Source of the DNA: Christensenella sp. UBA1214
GTDB lineage: Bacteria; Bacillota; Clostridia; Christensenellales; CAG-138
NCBI GenBank assembly: GCA_002309375.1
Contig: DBXK01000024.1
Coordinates: forward strand, 22,087-49,446
DNA: 27,360 nucleotides
Direction of reading: 5' to 3'
Below the pieces are notes generated by a model that searched no databases, was not told where the DNA came from, and saw nothing but the letters and a program-made list of their open reading frames with translations. Shown piece by piece: positions 1 to 9,757 of this stretch (positions are counted from its first letter, which is position 1; each line of letters begins with the position of its first letter). The translations under genes and the position numbers were made by a program.

Positions 1-334
1 GCTCGGCTGCAAATACGTCCGCGGCGCCAAAGGCCCGAATAAATTCGACTGCTCGGGTCTCGTCTACTGGTGCCTGAATCAGGCCGGCGTATCCCAGGGC
101 TATCTGACCAGCTACTACTGGAGGAACAACCCGAGATATCAGCGCAACACGAACTTCAGCAATATCAAGAAGGGCGACGTTATCGTCTATTACGGCCATG
201 TCGGAATCTGCAGCGGCGGCGGCATGATGATCGACGCATCCTGCAGCAACGGCAAAGTCGTTGAAAGGCAGTACAACAAGCCCGGAAGATGGTTCCAGAG
301 GAACTTCATCTGTTCATACAGGATCTTCAGATAA
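1..334 (+). CDS. NlpC/P60 family cell-wall hydrolase, C-terminal part (5' end outside window)
   Basis: The reading frame enters at base 2 and ends at the TAA at 332-334, giving about 110 C-terminal residues. The visible part is an NlpC/P60 papain-like peptidase domain. A DCSG motif near the left edge carries the catalytic Cys, and a GHVGI motif about 55 residues later carries the catalytic His. A polar segment with DASCSNGK follows, where the third residue of the triad is usually found. The family cleaves peptide stems of peptidoglycan (typically D-Glu to meso-DAP or Lys bonds) outside the cell. The N-terminal part, where a signal peptide and wall-binding SH3 or LysM repeats would normally lie, is not in the window, so localisation and full architecture cannot be judged. 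A strong terminator follows 22 bases after the stop, so it ends its transcription unit. Confidence 0.9.
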   Translation, partial: LGCKYVRGAKGPNKFDCSGLVYWCLNQAGVSQGYLTSYYWRNNPRYQRNTNFSNIKKGDVIVYYGHVGICSGGGMMIDASCSNGKVVERQYNKPGRWFQRNFICSYRIFR

Positions 335-355
335 CGTCCTCAAATAAACCGAAAC

Positions 356-388
356 GAACGCTTTCCGAAAGGAAGGCGTTCTTTTTTT
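356..388 (+). terminator. Rho-independent terminator after the NlpC/P60 gene
   Basis: An 11-bp stem pairs 356-366 with 371-381 (one G-T wobble) around a 4-base loop, followed directly by seven T residues at 382-388. It is the classic intrinsic terminator form on the plus strand. It ends the NlpC/P60 transcript, and any transcription of the next gene must read through it or start in the 37 bases that follow. Confidence 0.9.
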
Positions 389-425
389 GCGGATAATCGA
401 AAGGAAAGCGGCAAAAACTGTTTTT

Positions 426-743
426 ATGGGAAAACGAAGAAAATGCCGCGATAAGGCGAATTGCTTCCGGAAGCTGGAGCTTCTTGAAAAAACGCTTGCG
501 GGCATGACGGCGAAGCTCGAAAGATCGAGGTTCCTTGAATATGTCGAATATGTCGGCGATGAGAAGCTGATGCTCCGCCGCGCATTCCGCCTCGGCCTTC
601 TGCGCGGGGCGGGAACGGCGATCGGCTTCACGATACTCGGAGCGGTCGCCGTCTATCTCCTTCGGCTTGCGGCGGCGTCGAATCTGCCGTATATCGCGGA
701 TTTCATTTCCCGAATAATCGAGATCATCGAAAAGAGAGGTTGA
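426..743 (+). CDS. DUF5665-like small membrane protein
   Basis: A 105-residue protein. The basic, charged N-terminal half (about residues 1-55) contains a short helical stretch. It is followed by a hydrophobic segment (roughly 62-85, with GTAIGFTILGAVAVYLL) and a C-terminal amphipathic stretch with LPYIADFISRIIEIIE. The pattern 'LLRGxGTAIGFTILGAV...NLPYIADFI' matches what I recall of Clostridia proteins annotated DUF5665, whose function is unknown. The ATG at 426 was chosen. A TTG at 387 is in frame but sits inside the terminator, and the only purine-rich stretch (AAGGAAA, 401-407) lies 18 bases upstream, so the start is uncertain. The stop is 14 bases before the ATG of the large glucan synthase, so the two are probably co-transcribed. 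Likely an inner-membrane accessory protein, by inference only. Confidence 0.7.
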   Translation: MGKRRKCRDKANCFRKLELLEKTLAGMTAKLERSRFLEYVEYVGDEKLMLRRAFRLGLLRGAGTAIGFTILGAVAVYLLRLAAASNLPYIADFISRIIEIIEKRG

Positions 744-750
744 AGGAGGG
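743..750 (+). promoter_or_regulatory. Shine-Dalgarno site that sets the glucan synthase start at 758
   Basis: AAGGAGGG lies 7 bases before the ATG at 758. The reading frame is open back to a TTG at 740, but that codon would place this ribosome site inside the coding sequence, so 758 is the better start. Confidence 0.8.
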
Positions 751-757
751 CGGACTG

Positions 758-3700
758 ATGACGGAAAGCGCAAAAACGCTCTTCGCTGCGGCGAACGAGG
801 CCGGCGAACTCCCCGTTGCCCGCGGAAGGCGCAGGAGCTTTGCTCTGCACACGGAAAAGCGACGGACGGAGCGGGTGGTCCGAATGCTGTATCGCGGAGG
901 GAGGGCGGCCCTTACCCGAACGGAGAGGGATTGCGCCTCCGTTTTCGATGAGCTGATCGCGCAGGATTTTTACAGGATCGAAAAACAGATCGCGCTGCTG
1001 CCCGAAAACGGCCTTCGCGCGCCGGGGGAGAGACTGCCGGTCATGGCGGCGGGGCGTTGGAGCGCAAGGCTGCGGATCGCCGCGCTTGCCGATTCGTTCG
1101 CTCAGCTCTGCCCGGAGGTCACGGCGGGGCGGGCGGCGGTATTCATCGGAGAATATCAAAAGAAAAGCGCTCTTTCGACGGCGGAGATCCGTCTTTTTCC
1201 TTTGGCGCTTCGCCTTGCACTGCTCGAAAAAACGGCGTCACTGCTGAAAAAACCGGCGGATGACGCCCCTGCGGAGTTTGAAAAACTGCTCGCCGGGCTC
1301 GAATGCTCGGCAACGGCGGATTTCGCAGAGACTGTCGAAGCGGAGGATCCTGCGCGCAGGCTCCTTTCGGAGGATGAAGTCTGCCGCCGGATGGACAGGG
1401 AGAGCATCAACGGCTATCTCGAAGCCGCGGCTTGGATCGGGAGGCGCTGCGGCGTTACGGCCTCGGCGGCGATCCGCTGCGCGCTTTCACTCGGGAAAAA
1501 GGCAAAAAACGCGGGGAAAACCGAAGCCGCCGGCGAAAACAGGCAAACGCATATCGGGTATTATTTGATCGCGGAGGGCAGGGGCGCGCTGATCGCGGCG
1601 CTTCGGCCGGAAAAGGCACGCACGGCCGATTTGGAGAAACGGAATAAAGCGCTGCTTGCCGCATTGATTGCCGCAAAGCTTTTCCTTGCCGCCGGCGTTT
1701 CGCTGCTCGCCGGGCTTGCGGACAAGAGCCTTTTTGCCGCGGCGCTGACCTTTTTGCCGGCCCTTGCCGCTTCGGATACCCTGCTGATCTGCGCCGCGGC
1801 CCGGATAAGAAAGCCGCGTCCGCTTCCGAGGCTTGCTCCCGCATATGTGCGCGGGGAGGACTGCCGCACGCTCGTTGCAGTGCCGGTGCTGATCACGGGC
1901 GAAAATTCGCTCGAGGAAGCCGGGAAAACGCTGGAGCGGCATTATCTTGCCAACAGGCTTGAGAGGGCGGAATACTGCGTTCTCGGCGATTTCCCCGATT
2001 CGAAAACGCGGGAAAACGAGGGCGAGGCGGCTCTGATCGAAAAGGCGGAGAAGCTCATTTCGGCGCTGAACGAACGCTACCCCTCGGAAAACGGAGCACG
2101 CTTCCATTACCTCCACCGCAGTCGGCGGTTCTCCGGGGCGGACGGGCTTTACATGGGCCGCGAGAGGAAGCGGGGGGCCGTGGAGGATCTCATGGCTTAT
2201 GTTTCGGAGGGCCGCAGAGGGGATCTCGTCTGCATCGAGCCGGAGATCTCCGGGCCGTTTCACTATCTTGCCGTTCTCGACGCCGATACAGTGATGCCGA
2301 ACGGTGCGCTCGCAAGGCTCATCGGGGCGGCGGCACACCCGCTGAACCGCCCGGCATACAAGGATAATACTTCAAAAAAGCCTTATGCGGGCTATAATAT
2401 CATCGTTCCGAGGATGGCTTCGACCTCCCGCTCCGCCGCGAAGAGCCGCTTTGCGATGCTCACGAGCGGGGAGAGCGGCATGAGCGCCTATTCCTCGGAG
2501 GTCTCCGAGTTTTATTTTGACCTTTTCAACAACGGCAGCTTCGGCGGAAAGGGAATTATCGATATCGAAGGCTTCCGGCGCGGCACGGAGGGGCTGATCG
2601 AGGAGAACACCGTTCTCAGCCACGATCTGCTCGAAGGCAGCCTCGCCGGCGCGGCGTTCGCGGGCTCGACCGTGCTCTATGACGGGGAGCCCGCCTCCTT
2701 TCTCGGCCGGATGAGCCGCCGCCACCGCTGGCTGCGGGGAGATACGCAGCTGCTTGTGTACGCTCTGGGCAAAAAACGCCGCGCAGTCGATCCGGTTTCG
2801 CGATATAAAATGCTTATGAACGTGCTCGGAGGGCTCATTCCCGGGGCGAATTATCTCGCGCTGACATCCTCCGCTGCGCTCGGATTCGCAGCTGCATTCT
2901 CCGCGGCATTGATTTGCATGTTCATCGAACCCGTGCTGTCCCTTATCCCGGATCTGCTGCGCATCCTCGCCGGGAAGCGCGTCGCAGTCCGCCCGCGGGC
3001 GATCATGCTGCGGAGGAAGCTGACGGAGCTTGCGGTCCTTCCGTTTGCCGCGCTCAAGGACGCCGATGCGATCGTTCGCGCACTTTGGCGAATGACGGTC
3101 TCGCATAAGAGGATGCTTGAATGGCGCACTGCGGCTGAAGGCGAAAGGAAGGGAAGAGGGCAGTACCTGAAGCTCTGGCCCTGCCCCGCAGCGGGCCTCG
3201 GACTTGCCTCGGCGGCCGTATTCCGGATCGCTTCGTCGGAGCCGCTGCTCGTTCCCGCGCTGATCCTCGCGGCGCTTTTTGCCGCCGCACCGTTCGTGAT
3301 AATGCGGCTTGACGGCAGAAAAAAGCCGTATTCCCCAAGTGAAGAGGAGAAGGAGCTGCTTTACGGAGCCGCGGAGAGGACATGGCGCTTTTTTGAAGAA
3401 AACTGCTCGGAAAAAACGCATTTCCTGCCTCCGGACAATTATCAGCAGGAGCCGCCGCGGGGGATCGCACCGCTGACTTCGCCGACGAATATCGGCATGG
3501 CGCTCGCTGCTGCGGTCTGTGCGAAGGATCTCGGCTTCATCGACGCCGACGGGCTGCTGCTGCGGCTCGACAGGACGGTCACAACGCTTGAAAAGCTTGA
3601 AAAATGGCGTGGACTGCCCTTTAACTGGTACAATACGGCGGATCTTTCGCTGCCGAAGCCCCGCTTTGTTTCTTCGGTGGACTGCGGGAATCTTTTCTGC

Positions 3701-6700
3701 TGCCTTGTGACTGCGGCGGCTGCTGTCTCGGAGCTCCCCGATGAGGAGCTTGCCGGATTCGGTCCCGCTTTTCGAAAGGAGCTCGCGCAAAGGATGAAAT
3801 CACTTGCGGAAGGCATGGATCTCGCGGCGCTTTATGACGCGCCGAAAAGGCTTTTTTATATCGGCCTCGATTATGAAAACGGGAGGCTGACGCCGGCGCA
3901 TTACGACCTTTGGGCTTCCGAAGCGAGGATACTGAGCTTCTGTTCCGCTGCATCGGGAAAGGTCGACGCACGGCATTGGTTCAGCCTCGGGCGGATCGCC
4001 TGCGACGCGCCGGGCGGACGCTGTCTGAAGAGCTGGAGCGGCACTGCGTTCGAATACCTGATGCCACTTCTCTTTTTCGATACGGCGGAGGGGAGCCTTC
4101 AAAAGGAGGTTTCGAGAAGCGCCGTTCTGACGCAGGTGCTCGCTTCGCGCGGGGAGGTCTGGGGCGTTTCGGAATCAGGATATTACGCCTTCGACGAAGA
4201 GCTGCGCTACCAGTACCGTGCTTTCGGAACGCCGGCGCTCGCCCTTTCGCACGAAAACGAAAAGCAGGACGTCATCGCGCCGTATGCTTCGGCGCTGGCG
4301 CTTGCCGTGGAGCCGAAGCTCGCGCTTGAAAACATCAAAAAGCTTTCGGAGCTCGGAATGCTCGGCAAATACGGCTTTTTCGAGGCGCTTGACCGAACGA
4401 AAAGCCGTGTCGGAGATAAGCCGCACGCTGTCGGCAGCTTCATGGCGCATCATCAGGGCATGATACTCTGCTCGATCGCGAATTATCTGACGAACGGCGG
4501 ACTGCGCAGAAGGTTCATGGAGCTTCCGGAAACGGCGGCAAACGAACAGTTGCTTTTCGAAAACATGCCGTCGGATCCGATCCGCGCCGGCGCCTTCCGC
4601 CCGATGCTCCGCCGCCCGACGATTCGGAAGAGCCTGCCGCCCGTCGCAGCGGAGGAGGGAGAAAAGCTTTGCGGCATACTTGCGGAAAGGGAGTATTCCG
4701 TTTTTATGACGGCGGACGGACGCGGCGTTTCGCGCAGCGGGGAGATCCTGCTGACGCGGTACCGGCCGGACAGCTTTGCCGAAAGCGGCATCGTATTCGC
4801 GCTCGCCGTCGGGAGGATCGCCAAAACGATCGGCGGAGAGCTGACCGCAGAGCCGCACAAGCTTTCGCTGCGCACGAGGATCGGCCCGATCGAAGCCTCG
4901 CTCGGCGTACTGCTTCCCGGCGCGAACTGCGAACTGCGAACTCTCGAGATCGTGAACTGCGGCAGGACGGAAGAAAGCTGCACCGTCGGCGCTTTCGCCG
5001 AGATCGCGCTTGCGCCGGAAGCGGAGGATCGGGCTCATCCCGCCTTCGTCCGCGTGACTGTCGATTCGGGAAAAGTCGGCGATACCTTGCTTTTCACTGC
5101 GCGAAAAAGACCGGGCCGAACGGAAAAAACCGCGTTCTTCTGCTTCGTTTCGCCAAAGGAAGCGGAGCTTTGCGCGGACGGCCTCTTCCGGCCCGGACGC
5201 GGCGGGGACGAACTCGCCTGCCTGAGCAGGATCGCGGAAGACGACCGCGCGGATGCAGCCGAGATCCCGACGGAACAGCCGGTCGAGCCCTATTATTCTG
5301 CAGTGACGAAGCTTCGGCTCAAACCGGGGGAGTCCGCGCGCTTGCGCCTGCTCTGCGGAATTGCGGACAGCCGCGAGGAGGCGCTCGATACGGTCAGCAG
5401 CCAGCTCCAGCGCCTTGCCGGGGGCGGCGTCGAACCCGTTGCGCGGGCAAGGGCAGCGCAGCGCTTCCGCGAAAACGGGATCGGGCGGCGCGAGTTCGCG
5501 CTCGCTTCACTGCTTGCTTACCGCCTGCTGACCGACACGCCGGCGGGACGCAGCAAGGCGCAGGGCGAAGCGGAAAGCCAAGGCAAAGCCGGACTCTGGC
5601 GCTTCGGCCTTTCATCGGAGCATCCGATCGTCGCTGTTGAGATGGAATGCTGCGAAGAACTTTCCGGCGCGGCGCTGATCGTCCGTGCGCTCGATCGGAT
5701 CGTCCGTTCGGGGCTGAAAGCCCAGCTCGTTTTCATCGGGAATTATACGAATGCATACGGCGAGCCGCTGCGAACCGCGCTCGAGGGCATCGTTTCGGGG
5801 AAAGCATTTGCGCGGCTGATCCATGGGTTCGAGATCACCGGGGCGGAGCGCGGCTTCATCCTCGGCTGTGCGCTCGTTTGCCTCGATCCCGCCGCGCCCT
5901 TCGCAGCGCTGACGGAGGACACGAGGCGCAAAAAGATCCGAAACATAAGGAAAAAGCCGGAAAGCATGAAGCTTCTCCCTCCGGAAGAGGACGGAAGCAG
6001 CTCCGAAGAGTTCAACGGTCACGGCGGCTTTGAAAAGAAGAGCGGTGAATACCGCATCATCCTGTCCGGCGGGCGAAAAACGCCGCTCCCGTGGTCGAAT
6101 GCGATCGGCGGAAGGCGCATCGGTACGCTCGTCACCGAAAGCGGAGGAGGTTATACCTTCGCCGGGAATGCGCGGCTTTCGCGCCTCACTCCCTGGACGA
6201 ACGACGTTCTGCGCGACGGGCGCGGCGAAAGGCTGAGTTTGACCGACGCCGGCACGGGGGAGAGGATCGGGCTGCCTCCGAAGAGCGGAGTTTATGAATG
6301 CGCGCACGGCTGCGGCTATACGCGCTTTTCCTGCCGCACGGAGGAGCTGCGCCTTTCGCTCACGGAGACCGTCGATGCGGAGCTGCCCGTCAAGTATTTC
6401 TGCCTTGAAGCCGAAAACACCGGAAACGCGAAAAAAGAGCTCGTTTTCGAGCTCTCGGCCGCGCCGGTCCTCGGAGAATACCTGCGCCGCGAAACAAAAC
6501 GGTACAGAACCGAGGAAAACGCCGTTTTCATCAGGGACATTCTTTGGGATAAAGGCGAAACGGCGTTCCTTGCCGCCGCGCCTGGAGGACGGCTCCTTTC
6601 CGCCGAAGCGGGGGAACAGACGCCGCCGGCAGTGCGCACGCCGCTTTCGGTTCTGCCGGGAGGAAAGGCCCGGGCGGTGCTGCTGCTCGGCTGTGCGGCG

Positions 6701-8194
6701 GAGGAAGAACTCGAAAATACTCTCCGCACGGCGGATTTCGATCGATCGCTGATGGATGCGCATATGTTTCGGAAGGAAAAGCTCGAAAGGCTCCGCTTCC
6801 GAACGGGCAGACCGCGCTTCGATGCGCTTTTGAACGGGCCGCTCCTCTGCCAGCTTTATCAATCCCGGCTGATGACCCGCACCGGCTTTTATCAGAGCGG
6901 CGGGGCGACGGGCTTCCGCGATCAGCTGCAGGATGTTTCGGCGCTGCTGCTGACGGATCCCGCAAGGGCGAAGGAGCAGCTGCTTGCCTGCGCCGCGAAG
7001 CAGTTTCCGGAAGGGGATGTGCTCCACTGGTGGCATGACAGCGGGCGGGGCGTGCGGACGCGGATCAGCGACGACCGCCTCTTTTTGCCGCTAATTGCCT
7101 GCGAATATCTGCGCATTACCGGGGATCGTGCGCTTCTTTTTGAGGAGGTGCCCTTCCTCGAAAGCAAGCCGATCCCGCCGGAGCGGCGCGATCTTTACGA
7201 GCTGTTTCCGGAAAAGGGCGGGGCGAGCTTCCTCGAGCATTGTCTGCGGGCGGCACGCCTGCCGTTCGAAAGCCTCGGCACGCACGGCCTGCCGCTGATG
7301 GGCGGCGGGGACTGGAACGACGGCATGGACGCCGTCGGAGAGGGGGGCGGCGAAAGCACGGTCACAGCTTTCCTCGCTGTTATGGCGGCGGAGCGAATGG
7401 CGGAGATCCTGCGCGAGATCCGTGAAACGGAAAGCGCGGAGGAGCTGGAAGACAAGGCGGAGAAGCTGCGGCAAAACATTGAAAAAACTTGCTGGGACGG
7501 CAAAAAATACATCCGCGCATTCTTTGGAGAAGGTGAAGCGCTCGGCGTTTTCGACTGCGTCAGCGCCGCCCTTGCGGTTTTCGCGGGGGCTGAGCACTGC
7601 AGGGAGGCCTTCCTGAACACGCTTGCCGCGCTCGAGGATCGGGAGAATTCGCTTATTAAGCTGCTTGCGCCTCCCTTTGAAGGAAAAGGCCGCAGCGCCG
7701 GCTATATCGAAGCTTATCTGCCGGGCGTGCGCGAGAACGGCGGACAGTACACCCATGCCGCAGCCTGGTGCGTGATCGCCGCCTGCAGGCTCGACCTTGC
7801 GGAAACGGCGGAGAGGCTCTTTCGCGAGCTCAACCCGCTTTCCCATGCGGATGGGACGGGGATCGAACGCTATAAAACCGAGCCCTATGCAGTCTGCGGG
7901 GATGTGTATTCCCTCGGCCGCCTCGCGGGGAGGGGAGGCTGGAGCCTGTATACCGGCGCGGCGGGCTGGCTTTACCGCGCGGCGGCGGAGAACATCCTCG
8001 GAATCAGAAAACGCGGGAACAAGCTCCGGATCCGGCCCTGCACAACGCTCGATTCTTTCGGGATCGAATACCGCTTCGGCGAAAACGGACGGACGCTTTA
8101 TCGGATCGAAGCCCGGCGGGGAAAAGAAGCAAGCGGGCCGATCGAACTTGCCGACGACGGGGAAGTGCACGAGGTCACTGTCATTTTTGAATGA
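758..8194 (+). CDS. Cyclic beta-1,2-glucan synthase-type protein (GT84 + glycoamylase-like + GH94)
   Basis: A 2,478-residue multidomain membrane enzyme of the NdvB/ChvB/Cgs type, which makes beta-1,2-glucan from UDP-glucose, cyclises it and trims it. Three hydrophobic pairs (about 297-349, 695-735, 810-848) suggest six membrane spans, as described for Brucella Cgs. Between the first two pairs is a GT84-type glycosyltransferase with DAD at 508-510 and RRHRWLRGD at 654-662. A glycoamylase-like domain (about 870-1240; SPTNIG near 911, HHQG at 1231) follows; I recall this region of such enzymes being classed as GH189, the cyclising transglycosylase. Two GT36-type beta-sandwich regions (about 1265-1530 and 1750-2010, with LTPWTND) precede a GH94 catalytic domain with GFRDQLQDV, GVRTRISDDR and GGGDWNDGMD (2182-2191; Asp general acid in this motif). 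It is somewhat shorter than the roughly 2,800-residue proteobacterial forms. The product is not proven by sequence. Confidence 0.88.
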   Translation: MTESAKTLFAAANEAGELPVARGRRRSFALHTEKRRTERVVRMLYRGGRAALTRTERDCASVFDELIAQDFYRIEKQIALLPENGLRAPGERLPVMAAGRWSARLRIAALADSFAQLCPEVTAGRAAVFIGEYQKKSALSTAEIRLFPLALRLALLEKTASLLKKPADDAPAEFEKLLAGLECSATADFAETVEAEDPARRLLSEDEVCRRMDRESINGYLEAAAWIGRRCGVTASAAIRCALSLGKKAKNAGKTEAAGENRQTHIGYYLIAEGRGALIAALRPEKARTADLEKRNKALLAALIAAKLFLAAGVSLLAGLADKSLFAAALTFLPALAASDTLLICAAARIRKPRPLPRLAPAYVRGEDCRTLVAVPVLITGENSLEEAGKTLERHYLANRLERAEYCVLGDFPDSKTRENEGEAALIEKAEKLISALNERYPSENGARFHYLHRSRRFSGADGLYMGRERKRGAVEDLMAYVSEGRRGDLVCIEPEISGPFHYLAVLDADTVMPNGALARLIGAAAHPLNRPAYKDNTSKKPYAGYNIIVPRMASTSRSAAKSRFAMLTSGESGMSAYSSEVSEFYFDLFNNGSFGGKGIIDIEGFRRGTEGLIEENTVLSHDLLEGSLAGAAFAGSTVLYDGEPASFLGRMSRRHRWLRGDTQLLVYALGKKRRAVDPVSRYKMLMNVLGGLIPGANYLALTSSAALGFAAAFSAALICMFIEPVLSLIPDLLRILAGKRVAVRPRAIMLRRKLTELAVLPFAALKDADAIVRALWRMTVSHKRMLEWRTAAEGERKGRGQYLKLWPCPAAGLGLASAAVFRIASSEPLLVPALILAALFAAAPFVIMRLDGRKKPYSPSEEEKELLYGAAERTWRFFEENCSEKTHFLPPDNYQQEPPRGIAPLTSPTNIGMALAAAVCAKDLGFIDADGLLLRLDRTVTTLEKLEKWRGLPFNWYNTADLSLPKPRFVSSVDCGNLFCCLVTAAAAVSELPDEELAGFGPAFRKELAQRMKSLAEGMDLAALYDAPKRLFYIGLDYENGRLTPAHYDLWASEARILSFCSAASGKVDARHWFSLGRIACDAPGGRCLKSWSGTAFEYLMPLLFFDTAEGSLQKEVSRSAVLTQVLASRGEVWGVSESGYYAFDEELRYQYRAFGTPALALSHENEKQDVIAPYASALALAVEPKLALENIKKLSELGMLGKYGFFEALDRTKSRVGDKPHAVGSFMAHHQGMILCSIANYLTNGGLRRRFMELPETAANEQLLFENMPSDPIRAGAFRPMLRRPTIRKSLPPVAAEEGEKLCGILAEREYSVFMTADGRGVSRSGEILLTRYRPDSFAESGIVFALAVGRIAKTIGGELTAEPHKLSLRTRIGPIEASLGVLLPGANCELRTLEIVNCGRTEESCTVGAFAEIALAPEAEDRAHPAFVRVTVDSGKVGDTLLFTARKRPGRTEKTAFFCFVSPKEAELCADGLFRPGRGGDELACLSRIAEDDRADAAEIPTEQPVEPYYSAVTKLRLKPGESARLRLLCGIADSREEALDTVSSQLQRLAGGGVEPVARARAAQRFRENGIGRREFALASLLAYRLLTDTPAGRSKAQGEAESQGKAGLWRFGLSSEHPIVAVEMECCEELSGAALIVRALDRIVRSGLKAQLVFIGNYTNAYGEPLRTALEGIVSGKAFARLIHGFEITGAERGFILGCALVCLDPAAPFAALTEDTRRKKIRNIRKKPESMKLLPPEEDGSSSEEFNGHGGFEKKSGEYRIILSGGRKTPLPWSNAIGGRRIGTLVTESGGGYTFAGNARLSRLTPWTNDVLRDGRGERLSLTDAGTGERIGLPPKSGVYECAHGCGYTRFSCRTEELRLSLTETVDAELPVKYFCLEAENTGNAKKELVFELSAAPVLGEYLRRETKRYRTEENAVFIRDILWDKGETAFLAAAPGGRLLSAEAGEQTPPAVRTPLSVLPGGKARAVLLLGCAAEEELENTLRTADFDRSLMDAHMFRKEKLERLRFRTGRPRFDALLNGPLLCQLYQSRLMTRTGFYQSGGATGFRDQLQDVSALLLTDPARAKEQLLACAAKQFPEGDVLHWWHDSGRGVRTRISDDRLFLPLIACEYLRITGDRALLFEEVPFLESKPIPPERRDLYELFPEKGGASFLEHCLRAARLPFESLGTHGLPLMGGGDWNDGMDAVGEGGGESTVTAFLAVMAAERMAEILREIRETESAEELEDKAEKLRQNIEKTCWDGKKYIRAFFGEGEALGVFDCVSAALAVFAGAEHCREAFLNTLAALEDRENSLIKLLAPPFEGKGRSAGYIEAYLPGVRENGGQYTHAAAWCVIAACRLDLAETAERLFRELNPLSHADGTGIERYKTEPYAVCGDVYSLGRLAGRGGWSLYTGAAGWLYRAAAENILGIRKRGNKLRIRPCTTLDSFGIEYRFGENGRTLYRIEARRGKEASGPIELADDGEVHEVTVIFE

Positions 8195-8203
8195 ATGCGG
8201 CAT

Positions 8204-8232
8204 AAAAAACGGGCGGCGGAGCCGTCCGTTTT
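8204..8232. terminator. Bidirectional intrinsic terminator between convergent genes
   Basis: A 10-bp stem (8208-8217 with 8221-8230, one wobble) closes a 3-base loop. An A run at 8204-8209 and a T run at 8229-8232 flank it, so both strands yield a hairpin followed by U residues; the minus strand has six. It lies between the stops of the plus-strand glucan synthase (8194) and the minus-strand glgA (8259) and can end both transcripts. Confidence 0.85.
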
Positions 8233-8258
8233 CTGCTTGTTTATAACGATTTGAGGCT

Positions 8259-9701
8259 TTATGCTTTCCCCGTGATCCTCGAATACATTGCGAGATACTG
8301 CTTCGCGCTCTCGTCCCAGCCGAGCTCGGCGTCCATCGCGCGGCCGACCATCCTTTGCCAGGCCGGCCTGTCGTTTCGGTAAAGTTCCGCAGCGGTGCGG
8401 CAGGCATTATACAGCTCCGAAGCGGAATAATTGCGGAAGGAGAAGCCGTTGCCCTCGTCGGTGTATTTGTTGTAGGGGATGACGGAATCCGCAAGACCGC
8501 CCGTTTCGCGCACGACGGGGATCGTGCCGTAGCGCAGGGAGATCATCTGCGAAAGCCCGCAGGGCTCGAAGGCGGAGGGCATCAGGAACATATCGGAGCC
8601 GGCGTAGATCCTGCGCGCAAGCGCGTCGTTCATCTCGCAGCGGAAGGCGATGCGGCCGCGGCCGTAATCGGAATTCGCGAGGGAGCCGAAGCGGTTCTCG
8701 AGCCAGGCGTCACCCATGCCGAGGATCACGATCTGCATCCCGAGGTCGAGAAGGCCCGGGAGGACCTGATCCACAAGGTCGAGACCCTTCTGGTTCGTGA
8801 GGCGGGAGATCACGGAGGCAACCGGCGCATCGGGATCGGCATTAAGACCGAGATCCTTCTGCAGCGCCGCCTTGCATTTCGCCTTGCCCGCAAGGGATTT
8901 TTTGGAATAACGGCAGGCGAGCGCCTTATCGGTCCAGGGGTTGTAGCTCTTGCGGTCGATGCCGTTCAGGATGCCGGTGATGCCGTCCCCGCGGGAGGAG
9001 AGCAGGCCGTCCAGCGTTTCGCCGTATTTCGGGGTGCGGATCTCGTTCGCATAGGAGGGGCTGACCGTCGAAACGGCGTCGGCGTAGATGATGCCGGCCT
9101 TCATCGCATTGGCGAAGCAGTAATACTCGATCTTCGAAAGCGCGTACTGCCCGAGGGAGAGCAGGTCGTTTGCGAACAGCGGGCTCATGAGGCCCTGATA
9201 GCGGAGGTTGTGGATCGTGAAAACAGTCTTCACATCCCTGAGCGCGTTGTGGTGGCGGTACTGCTCGTTGAGGAGCATCGCGATAAGGCCGGTCTGCCAA
9301 TCGTTGAGGTGCAGCACGTCCGGCTCGAAGCCGATGCGGAGCACCGATTCGAGCACGGCCTTTGCGAACCAGCAGAAGCGCTCCGTTTCGAAATCGCCGT
9401 CGGTATAGACGTAATTCTGCTTGAAATAGTATTCGTTATCGAGAAAATAATAGCGGATGCCGTCCTTTTCGAGCATATCCACGCCGACGTACTGGCTGCG
9501 CCAGCCGAGACCGATATAAAAATCGGTGACGTGGGTCATTTTGAAGCGGTATTCCTCGGGGATCCGGCTGTATTTCGGGATCATGACCGCGACTTCCGCG
9601 CCGAGCTTTTTTTCGGCAGCGGGGAGCGCGCCGACGACGTCGGCAAGGCCGCCGGTCTTGATGAAGGGGACGCATTCGCTTGCGACGATCAGAACTTTCA
9701 T
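8259..9701 (-). CDS. glgA: Glycogen synthase (ADP-glucose type, GT5)
   Basis: A 480-residue GT5 glycogen synthase that transfers glucose from ADP-glucose to the non-reducing ends of alpha-1,4-glucan in the cytoplasm. The KTGGLADV motif at residues 15-22 carries the conserved Lys of the bacterial ADP-glucose enzymes. Further family signatures are HLNDWQT, GILNGID, SRLTNQKG and, near residue 375, the FEPCGLSQ and RETGGLADSV segments of the C-terminal Rossmann domain. Length is normal for GlgA (about 475-485). The ATG at 9701 is preceded by AGAGG about 10 bases upstream. It is the last gene of the minus-strand block, 56 bases after trkH with no visible terminator between, so it is probably transcribed with the potassium uptake genes. 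No other glycogen gene (glgB, C, D, P) is in the window. Confidence 0.95.
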   Translation of the reverse strand: MKVLIVASECVPFIKTGGLADVVGALPAAEKKLGAEVAVMIPKYSRIPEEYRFKMTHVTDFYIGLGWRSQYVGVDMLEKDGIRYYFLDNEYYFKQNYVYTDGDFETERFCWFAKAVLESVLRIGFEPDVLHLNDWQTGLIAMLLNEQYRHHNALRDVKTVFTIHNLRYQGLMSPLFANDLLSLGQYALSKIEYYCFANAMKAGIIYADAVSTVSPSYANEIRTPKYGETLDGLLSSRGDGITGILNGIDRKSYNPWTDKALACRYSKKSLAGKAKCKAALQKDLGLNADPDAPVASVISRLTNQKGLDLVDQVLPGLLDLGMQIVILGMGDAWLENRFGSLANSDYGRGRIAFRCEMNDALARRIYAGSDMFLMPSAFEPCGLSQMISLRYGTIPVVRETGGLADSVIPYNKYTDEGNGFSFRNYSASELYNACRTAAELYRNDRPAWQRMVGRAMDAELGWDESAKQYLAMYSRITGKA

Positions 9702-9757
9702 TTCGGGAACCTCTTTTCGTTGATTCTCGGCGGGAAGCCGGAGGGATTTTTAAGGAT

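Noticed and set aside
740..757. Upstream TTG start for the glucan synthase
   Set aside because: It would put the AAGGAGGG ribosome site inside the coding sequence; the ATG at 758 has ideal spacing.
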